Shown here one piece after another: positions 56,614 through 64,000 of a stretch of DNA of 64,000 nucleotides. The stretch is from Gymnopus androsaceus JB14 (lineage: Eukaryota > Basidiomycota > Agaricomycetes > Agaricales > Omphalotaceae), in assembly GCA_009733575.1 (NCBI GenBank), contig ML769475.1, positions 155,162 to 219,161 on the forward strand, written 5' to 3'. The translations under genes were made by a program, and so were the position numbers. Position 1 is the first letter of the stretch; every line of letters starts with the position of its first letter. The notes under the pieces are model-generated. The model did not search any database, was not told the origin of the DNA, and saw only the letters and a list, made by a program, of their open reading frames with translations.

Positions 56614-56785
56614 TGTTAGGTAACGAGATGGCACGGTAGGACTCAATGGGGAGGGAATCGATGGGGGGAAAAGGGAAGTAAGATTACTTGATTGAGTGTA
56701 ACTACATGTATTATATACTGAAGGAATAGGAGGTATATGCGATGTGCGGAGCGGCCGGACAACCAGCGGCCAGGTATTTCCAACA
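56614..56785 (-). repeat. 5' LTR of the gag-only retrotransposon (172 bp)
   Basis: Partner of 55161-55347. On the element's own strand it runs TGTTGGAAATACC ... TTACCTAACA. Confidence 0.88.
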
Positions 56786-56988
56786 ACTTTGTCTTTCTAT
56801 TGCCTAGATAGTATGTAGTATGCTTTATTGCTTGCTCACTACTAATATCTTGTTATTTGTTCCCCAGAAATTAGTATGTAATATCCTTGTTCCTTTGCTC
56901 ACTGTTGATACTTTCCTCTTCCCTAGTTGGTGGCAACCGGTATGTAGAAATTTAAGCACCCTTATCATGATTGGGGGGGGGGAAGGGG

Positions 56989-57350
56989 TGTTGGAATATC
57001 AAAGGTAAATATATCTTATTGAACTATACACGGAACACTTTCTTGTAGTCTCCACTTGTTTGTATCACCATCCCATGCACTCCACTGTTATTGTCTCGCA
57101 GAATCCACTCAGTCTCTCGCTGTATCCACTTGCTCTCTCATAGTACCCACTTTACTGTATGGACAGTAGCCACAAGTATTCACGCAGTAGCCACCTGCCC
57201 GATATATCATTTGTACTTAGGACTGTATATAAGCTTAGGTACCATACCCTGTAATACCACTGTCATCCCCCATCAATCTGTGTGATCCTACTACTAAGTC
57301 CTGTGTGGACTTACTGCTGCTAATTCCTATTTAGGAACACAACTCTAATA
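56989..57350 (+). mobile_element. Candidate copia-type LTR with adjoining primer site (truncated element)
   Basis: A TGTTGGAATATC start is typical of copia LTRs. About 350 bp later GGTTATGGACCCCGGCC resembles a half-tRNA-iMet primer site (GGTTATGAGCCC). The sequence between is T/C-rich with CACTCTCTCGCTGTATCCAC-like runs and a TATATAAG box near 57225. Only about 200 bp of possible leader follow before a different element starts. The partner LTR is not in the window. Confidence 0.5.
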
Positions 57351-59229
57351 GGTTATGGACCCCGGCCTTAACCATTGATGCATCATATTGCCGTAACTCT
57401 TGTTCATGCCACCCAGGCCAAATCCTCCACCACTATGAACTTGACAGGAGATAAAATCATCAGAACAAGCACCACCACCAGTAACTCGACAATGATCCAT
57501 TGCATTGGAACAAGCCAGCTCATCAATGATACGCCAATTTTTCGGCTAAGGCTAGAACTGCGCAGAACCAATAATCCTAGGTTCTGTTAGTAACAAAACA
57601 TGGTCAATAAGAGAACTATAGTGAGCCCGAGCTGATAGTTAAAATCTACCAAGGACCTATTCTACCCAAGAGGTTGCAGAGTAACGGTACGCGCAATGGT
57701 ACCATACTTAACTTTGTGAATGCGCCTCGATCAAAGTCCTATGCGCGGTATGGTGTAGCGAGGCAAGCTTGCTGGATAACAAGTTGCTGACCGAGGCAGA
57801 TAAACGAGCCCACATACCAGTTATACTAGGCTAGGTCATCAAAGGATATACCCAAGGGATTGAAGTCTTAACGAGGCATTGCTTCTGCAATCAGCTCACC
57901 GAGGAGTCTAAACGACACTCAAGTTTATTAAACGAAGCAAGGTGGACCAAGATGAGGAAGTACCCTAACAGGTGCCCTCAAAGTTGACGCTCGCTGGAAA
58001 GCACCCAGGCAGATAGCCGTGGCAGTCCAACGCGGCCACATGACCCACTTGCTGTAGCTACTTCTAGAGCACGGAAGGACCAAGGAGTGTTTCTATCCGA
58101 GCCTCAGCGTTTTACCAAGATCCATATGCTACCAGGCATCTAGACTCGAGACCGCGCGGAACTAGGGATAATAACCAGTCTCCCATTGACAAGGAAAAAC
58201 ATAGAAATACTTCCGAGGGCTGTTCTGCTAAAGGAACTGGCGAGCCTTGTAAAAAGGCAAATGACTTGAGTCAATTCGGACCAAAAACCCAAAAGTCGAC
58301 CCAATCGAGGAAGACAAACGAACGAGGCAGGAAAACGTCGAGGCAAAACCATAGTATACACGCATATATGGACATTATTTATCTTTTCTATTTTACTTAC
58401 TCTGTTTCATCCTATCTCGCTCAGTTTATCTCATTTTCCTATTTTCATATATCTCGCTCAGTATATAAGGGTAGCTATTCTATCTCGGAATGACAAGTTA
58501 GACTTGATACCTGAAACGCAGTTCTATCTTAGGACCTGTAGTGATTTGTACACGCTCAGACGCATCTGCATCGTCCTCTACAACCTTTGAAACGGGTGGC
58601 CTTCTTGTAACCTCGATAATACTGAGGCTGTTCATTCTACTTCCCAGCTATTAAGTCGAGCATTCCTGGTTTTCATCTCGAAGAGAGGTCACATCAGTCT
58701 TAGGACCGCAGGTGGAGCCTAACGTGCACACCTCGACAAGCCCGTTATTGATTAGGAAAGGTCTTGGACCCAAGTGTCGGCTTGGTCTAGTTTTAGGGAG
58801 GAAGCTTCTCGGAGTGTTACCTAGCTTTACCAACAGATTCTACCCCTTGCCTGCTCTTCGCTGAGTGTGTTAAAAACGCCTACTTGAGTGACTTGCGCGG
58901 CGGTCATATAAGCTTGTTAGGATACGCAAAGTTGTTTGTTGAGTCGGTGTACTTGACCCGTGCTTTGGTGTTTGCTTTCCCCTCGATTAGTTCAGCGCGT
59001 TGTCGTACATTAGTTGGCTTTTCAAAACCTCCCTCCAAATATAAAACCTTGTTCATCGCGCACTATCTGTGTCAACTGTCAAGTGCTTTTCTCTTTGAAT
59101 CAATTAGTAGTCGAGGGAACCTTTGACAACCTCCTTCCTCGCATTAAATTAAACCTTTTAGATTGTATCTGATTGGGGTGATTGTTGTTTGGTTGGTTTT
59201 CATACCCAGCACAAATCTAACTCATCATC

Positions 59230-59247
59230 TGGAGCCCACCGCGAGGG
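59230..59247 (+). other. Candidate primer-binding site of the gypsy element
   Basis: TGGAGCCCACCGCGAGGG begins with TGG, complementary to a tRNA 3' CCA end, and lies between the LTR-like region and gag. The tRNA was not identified. Confidence 0.4.
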
Positions 59248-59449
59248 AGCTACTTTTGATTGAAAAATTATTAAGCACAAGTAACTGTTGTTCAGTCAGT
59301 GCGCTAAAAAGGATTCGCCGTTGCAGTCAAAATTTCTGGCTCATCGCATAATCCACCAGCTGGTAGAAGTACACGCAACTCCTAGCGAACAGCCACTACC
59401 GCCGATAGAAAATCCCGACGCGCTACTGAAAAGGAAGTCCAAAGGTATC

Positions 59450-61231
59450 CTTTGTACCCACAGCCACCCTATCCGCAGACGCCCGAGGACAGAACTACAG
59501 CGAGAGTAGCACCGCGAGCTCCTCGTTCAACTAGAACTTTGCCGTCAACTAGACCTTCACCTGTACCCGAGGAAGAGCGTAACAGCCCATCCTTAGTGAC
59601 TATAGAGGAAGTTCTTGCTAGCCGAGCAGAATCATCTACGAGTCGAGCCCCTGCGTTCACCAAAAGGGAATTCATCTCGGAATAGATTATCAGACGAATC
59701 GTCAGACGACGAAGAGTTTCAGACACCTATCATCGAGACAAGACCCACCGAGCAAGTCCCACAAAGACAAACTCAAACCCCTCAAGCTACAAGAATGTCT
59801 ATACCTACGACAATCAGTAACATTAAAGTTCAGCTCACGCCGGGAGCCGTGCTTGAACTTCAAAATGACAAGCTCCCAAGTATTCATAAAAAGGCCCCGC
59901 CCGAGTTCAACGGTGATAAACCCGAGAATTTGTTGGCATGGCTAGCCGCTTGTGAAGCACTCTTTGCGTTGAATAAAATCACGGAGGATACTGCTAAAAA
60001 GTTCCTTGCTGTGAGTTGGATGTCATACGCGACACAGCTCGAATGGAAGGACAATCCGATCGTGACTAGTGCAACGACTACATGGGAAGACTTCCAACAA
60101 ATGTTGAAGAAAGGCTACCCTGAGACTGCGAGTGAAGAAATAGGATCGAAACAGAGAATCGAGAAGTTAGTAAAGAGTGTTGGAACCATATATAGGAACG
60201 AGTTGCAGAAGATCCAGAAGTTCATAAGGGCTTTCAGTATCGAAGCAAATAAACTCATGAGTGGACCTCAGCCTGTACTCTCGAATAACGAGGCAGTACG
60301 ATGGTTCCTCACGGCGTTCGATGGTTCTTTCGTGAATACTATTCTCGACAAAGCTGAAGTAGATCCGAAGAATAAGGTTGATCGAAGAGAAGATGATCCT
60401 TTCACTTTGAAGGAAATCATTGAATCTGCCGAAAAACAAGCAAGATTGTGGAAGGGTTATTCTACGTCGTTGATCTCGACAAGCGAACCTGCTGTCGCGG
60501 CCACGGTGTACAACCCTGACGTAGTCACAGGGAATGCAAAGGTCAAAGGAGAACCTGACGATGAATGGGGGAGGAAAGTCTCTCTTTCGAAGGATCGTCA
60601 CGACGTGGAAATAAAACACCATGATCAAAAGCTCTCCGCGATCGAGCAATCTCTGGCAGCGTTAAAAAATAGCGTCGAGTCGATAGCTAGAGGAGCACCC
60701 AGTTCATCACGGGCGCCCTCCTACCCACAGCAATCCTCGTCTAGCTCTTACTTACCGCGGCCAACTAGCAAACCATCATCGTTTACTCCGGCTAAGTCTA
60801 CGGCTATTGGAGACATGATGTGTTACTTCTGTCGAGAAAAGGGGCATGGAGTCAGGACGTGTCCGAGCATTGAAGATCTAAAGTCCAAGGGAATTCTAGT
60901 CATGAAAGATGGCACGAATCAGATGATGCTCAAGGATGGAGGATATATGCCTCGGGACGACGACGAAATGTCGCGGAAGGACAAAGTCCTTCAAATCGCC
61001 AGACAGAGAGGGTGGATGGTCGAAGACCAGTCTAGTTACTTCTTTGAAGAACCAGACAATCCGCTTCCCGAGGAAGTATTTTATCAGGAGCCTGCTGAAG
61101 GTTCTCAAGGCGTTAACCTGGACGCCTTCAGTAAGCACCTGTTTAATTTCTTCCTGAACAAATCCGAGAGTGAAGAGAATGATAAAATGATTGGGAAAGA
61201 TGCGGCTGACGCTTGGTCGAAAAACTACTAA
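59450..61231 (+). CDS. Gypsy Gag polyprotein (one frame change near its N-terminus)
   Basis: The N-terminal part (YPQPPYPQTPEDRTTARVAP, NSPSLVTIEEVLASRAESS) is in a different frame from the body, with a 1-nt change near 59670. The body then runs open to 61231: KKAPPEFNGDKPENLLAWLA, VSWMSYATQLEWKDNPI and WEDFQQMLKKGYPETASEE form the capsid-like region. Ser/Pro-rich linkers follow, then a CCHC knuckle CYFCREKGHGVRTCPS. The C-terminal part is acidic and ends GKDAADAWSKNY. Confidence 0.82.
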
Positions 61232-63908
61232 GCTCGATGAAGGTTTCCACCGAACGGGAAAAACCTAGTAGGATGGGTAAGAAACCGGAGGGCACGACTA
61301 CGCAAATAAAACCCACATCTCGTAAAATGGAAGTTGTTATTCCAAAACCCAAAAATTTTAATCGAGAGGTATACAAGCCTTTCGATCTTGACGCTAAGGA
61401 AAAATCAAGTGAGGCAACGAGAAAAGAAAAGACTAAAGTGGCACCGAAGCAAGTACGCTTTGAGACTTCTCCAAGTGACTCTGAAGATGAAAGCGAGGCA
61501 GAGGTTTCAACACCTGGCACCGCGGTACCATCGAAGGAACAAGTTGAAAAGGCTGCGCAACCAGCTACTAGACCCTTCGACAGTATAAAACCACTTACAG
61601 TTACTCCTATTCCGAGGGACTTACCTAAAGGTGTGCTCCCTGCCCCGCGACAAAGTACGAATCCCAGTAAACCACCGAATCAAACCTTAAAGAAAAATGA
61701 CGGCCCAGCATATAAGCTGCAGAGCCCTAATTACTGACCTGGTTTGGTTGAGGAGGTTGCTGATCGGATTCTTTCAACCCAATCTCAGTCACGACTGGCG
61801 AGATGTTTGAACTCTCTCCTCAGTTGAAAAAGCTGATGATTAGGAAGAACCGCAACTCTCAAGTTCCGATTCAGAAAGCCAGTCAGTTCCTTTACGAAGT
61901 ACCCAACCCAGATGATGTTTCATTGAGGAAGGATAGGTTCACTGATCTGCCCGATGCAACTATGCCTCTAGCAGCCCAGTGGATCGACATTACTGATATG
62001 GCTCTGGGTGAAATCGAAGTCTTAGAAGAGGATGAAGGCGGTTTAGCAAAAGGATCCTTGCTCGTCAATCAAACAGTCTTAGAGTTATTGATGAAAAAGG
62101 AAATAAGCACTATAATGTGTTCTGAGTCTTTGGGGCAAGAAAATATAAACCTGTCGCGATAAAAGTCCGACCAGTTAAAACTGAATTGCCCGAGGAATAC
62201 AGAGTGCACAGGGATATCAAAGGAGGTCCACTTAAGGATTTACCGGAGCTTCCTACTCATCCTTGACCATTTGTTCCCACTGGAAAGTTCACGCAGGAAA
62301 GGAAGGAAATTTTTGACAAAAATCATAACGAGGGATTCCTCTGGGAAGAGGAGTTAGCCTTGTTTCACAATATAATGATGGATCAGGAGTCAGGTTTTGC
62401 ATGGTGTGCCGAGGAAGGAGGATCGTTAAAACACGAGTACTTTCCACCGGTTAAAATGCCTGTAATCCCTCATGAACCCTATGTCAAGAAAAACATTCCG
62501 ATTCCACCAGGAATTTTCGAAGAAGTGTGTCATATTCTCAAAGACAAAATTGATGCGGGGGTATATGAGCCTTTGACGTCGTCTTATCAAACCAAGTGGT
62601 TTTGTGTCACTAAGAAAGACGGGAAAAGTTTACGAATTGTACACAGTCTCGAACCTCTTAACAAAATCACTATCCAATTTTCAGGAGTGCCCCCAGTCAC
62701 CACGGACATCGCAAGACCTTTTGCAGGAAGAGCATGTGGTGGTACCCTGGACGTGTTGGTTGGTTATGATGAATGGGATTTGCACATGTTGTCGCAAGAC
62801 TACACTGCGTTCCAGACACCATTCGGAACGTACCGATTGGTAAAACTACCAATGGGTTGGACAAATTCTGTACCCATCTTCCACGATGACATGACTTATA
62901 TATACACGAAACAAGATTGTGACTGGAGTTACCAGACCATATCTCAATGATGTTCCTATCCGAGGTCCAGCTACTAGGTATGAATTACCAGGAGGTGGCT
63001 ATTAGACTATACCAGAGAATCCAAGGATTCGACGGTTTGTTCGGGAACATGCTTTGAACGTGAATAGGATTATCCAAAGGTTCAAATACGTTGGTGGAAC
63101 CTTTTCTGGACCAAAAGCATTTTTGTGCTGTAAAGAAACAACTGCAGTTGGTCACAGATGCTCTTACGAGGGAAGATTGCCCGAGGAGAGTCAGGTCGAG
63201 ACTATTCTAACGTGGCCGAGATGTAAAAGCAAATCTGATGTTAGGGCATTCCTCGGAACTGCAAGTCAGCTACGCATGTTCATAAAGAATTTTGCTAAGC
63301 TAGCAGCACCTTTGACGCGATTAACTGGAAACGATCCATGGGAATGGGGAATTGAACACGATATGGCAATGGACCTCATAAAAGAAGGTATCAAAAATGC
63401 TCCATGTTTAAGACCTATTAACTATGATTGGGATGTTTATCTCGTAGTGGACACGTCTGTACATGGCAGTCAGGATGGTATATCTATCAAGTTGACCCTA
63501 ATGATGAGACAAAAGTCTACTTCTGTTACTTTGGGTCAAGCACTCTCAATGAAAGAGAGCTCGTTTCTTGCAGTCTAAACGTGAACTATACGGATTAAAG
63601 ATTGCTTTACAAGCAAGCTACTATCAACTCTATGGGTGCAGGCGGTTAACAGTTTGTACAGATGCTAAATACATCAAGGGTATGCTAGACAACCCGAGCT
63701 GTGGACCCAATGCTACCATTAATCGCTGGATCGAGGAATATGCAAGTACCATTTCGATCTAGTCCATGTTAAAGGGAAAGAAAACAATCTCGCTGATGGT
63801 TTATCTCGCCGAGCCTATGGAGGAAAAATGTCGAAAAGACAACCTCCTAATGAGGACAATTTCGCAGACGAGGATGATGGTGAACCTGCACCTGTAGCAG
63901 CCAGCTGA
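61213..63908 (+). pseudogene. Gypsy Pol remnant (protease region, reverse transcriptase, RNase H)
   Basis: Successive frames encode a basic/acidic linker (61213-61737), a protease-region segment (61803-62160: EMFELSPQLKKLMIRKNRNS, LLVNQTVLELLMKKEI) and reverse transcriptase (62360-62990: WFCVTKKDGKSLRIVHSLEP, QTPFGTYRLVKLPMGWTNSV). The thumb/connection is DVRAFLGTASQLRMFIKNFA, and RNase H has RELYGLKIALQASYYQLYGC, VCTDAKYIKGML and VKGKENNLADGLSRRAYGG. The catalytic YxDD box reads YLND. Stops follow SPNY, ELPGGGY and others, with several frame changes. The copy is dead. Confidence 0.82.
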
Positions 63909-64000
63909 TCAGATCCCAGTAGGGGAGTAGCCCAAAGCTGGGATTGATCAGCTTGGGCAAGTTGCCACAGGCAAGATATAGGCCAACTCGCAGGTCAAAT

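Larger units (their letters stand above)
55161..56785 (-). mobile_element. Non-autonomous gag-only copia-type LTR retrotransposon
   Basis: Two near-identical LTRs (TGTTAGGTAACGAG ... GTATTTCCAACA as read on the plus strand) bound the element. The 5-bp target duplication ACTTT is present on both sides (55156-55160 and 56786-56790). The interior carries one gag-like frame on the minus strand and no protease, integrase, RT or RNase H. Next to the 5' LTR (right side) the minus strand reads TTATGAGACTGGGCC, which resembles an internal half-tRNA-iMet primer site as in copia/Ty5. A purine stretch (AAGTGGGAG) abuts the 3' LTR. It inserted into a micro-exon-array intron. Confidence 0.88.
53703..56955 (+). 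pseudogene. Second, longer micro-exon array (5' exon lost, split by an LTR element)
   Basis: The first intron is almost identical to intron 2 of the 51836 gene, but its donor reads ATATGT instead of GTATGT. Then 24 micro-exons follow, each 3 or 6 nt and each between 52-66 bp introns: ACAGTG, TTTTCG, ATGGTG, TCAGCG, AAG, AGATTG, ATG, CCACTA, GCAAAG, CTATTG, ATG, ATGCCC, TTCGTA, CTGCTG, GATCTG, TTTCTG, ATA, ATGCCC, TTGATG, ATATAG, TAGCTG, TTGGTA, ATA and AAATTA. The last exon is at 56927, stop at 56953-56955. Read in the phase 1 of the complete gene, all junctions keep the frame and no stop occurs; it includes SEEIDATSKAIDDALR and ends KIIGGNRYVEI. Phase 0 meets stops in ATATAG and TAGCTG. A gag-only LTR element (55161-56790) sits in the intron after TTGGTA. 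Expression is doubtful without exon 1, and the donor after the first ATGCCC is also mutated. Confidence 0.65.
57585..64000 (+). mobile_element. Degenerate Ty3/gypsy LTR retrotransposon, 3' end beyond the window
   Basis: A long AT-rich stretch beginning TGTTAGTAACAAAACATGG (57585) and ending about 59229 is the likely 5' LTR/leader. A TATATAAGGG box lies near 58461. A primer-site candidate, TGGAGCCCACCGCGAGGG, is at 59230-59247. Gag (59450-61231) and pol remnants (61213-63908) follow in the order expected of gypsy elements (gag, protease, RT, RNase H). No integrase is reached before the tail at 63908 and no 3' LTR lies inside the window. Exact LTR borders need the right-hand copy. Confidence 0.7.

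Noticed and set aside
51866..57000. The micro-exon arrays as an ordinary satellite or a cluster of introner elements
   Set aside because: A plain satellite does not explain a signal-peptide exon in phase with the array, strictly 3n intervals at every unit junction, one stop-free phase, and variable intron but constant-class exon lengths. It remains the main alternative until transcripts are seen.

Overview
The window is nuclear DNA of a filamentous basidiomycete, most likely a mushroom-forming agaricomycete. Genes lie on both strands and are broken by many 50-65 bp introns. Several families look basidiomycete-restricted (DUF6534 membrane protein, DUF7598-type membrane protein, a Cys/His zinc-binding domain, fruit-body-specific-type secreted proteins). 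The transposons are of kinds common in Agaricomycetes. No rRNA, credible tRNA or CRISPR was seen.

Layout. About 1-36 kb is gene-rich: the C-terminal half of DOA1/PLAA; a ~5 kb block bounded by a ~320 bp inverted repeat and holding two secreted-protein genes; an MFS transporter; a histidine phosphatase; the vacuolar Ca2+/H+ antiporter VCX1; meiotic HOP1; a zinc-binding hypothetical; a longer paralogue of the first secreted protein; a 2-Cys peroxiredoxin; a Ser/Thr-rich single-pass membrane protein; a DUF6534 membrane protein; the RNA helicase UPF1; and an F-box/WD40 protein of CDC4 type. About 36.7-51.6 kb is a rearranged, repeat-rich zone: a coiled-coil hypothetical, a large degenerate transposase-like gene, an internally deleted pogo/Tigger element with intact TIRs and TA duplication, TGATCAG repeats around it, and a membrane-protein gene whose 5' end stops at a stray copy of a UPF1 exon followed by a tandem duplication. 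About 51.7-57 kb holds the most unusual structure, and 57-64 kb is LTR-retrotransposon sequence (copia-type LTR, then a degenerate Ty3/gypsy element running off the right edge).

The unusual structure is a pair of micro-exon arrays. A small gene (51836-52431) encodes a signal peptide in exon 1. The rest is spread over six micro-exons of 3, 6 or 9 nt, each between ~50-85 bp GTATGT...YAG introns, and a short last exon. A second, longer array (53703-56955) has lost its 5' exon to a gypsy fragment and carries a gag-only LTR retrotransposon in one intron. It still holds 24 micro-exons, every one 3 or 6 nt, and these splice in one phase into a stop-free acidic peptide. The introns are copies of each other, so the peptide appears to have grown by duplication of an [intron + micro-exon] module that always adds whole codons.

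Caution on sequence quality. Many conserved single-copy genes (DOA1, VCX1, HOP1, peroxiredoxin, UPF1, CDC4) carry isolated 1-nt insertions or deletions that break otherwise intact family sequence. For UPF1 the stray exon copy in the same window lacks the indel. Uncorrected assembly indels are the simplest explanation, so I treat these genes as intact in life. All intron positions were read by eye from splice consensus and family similarity.
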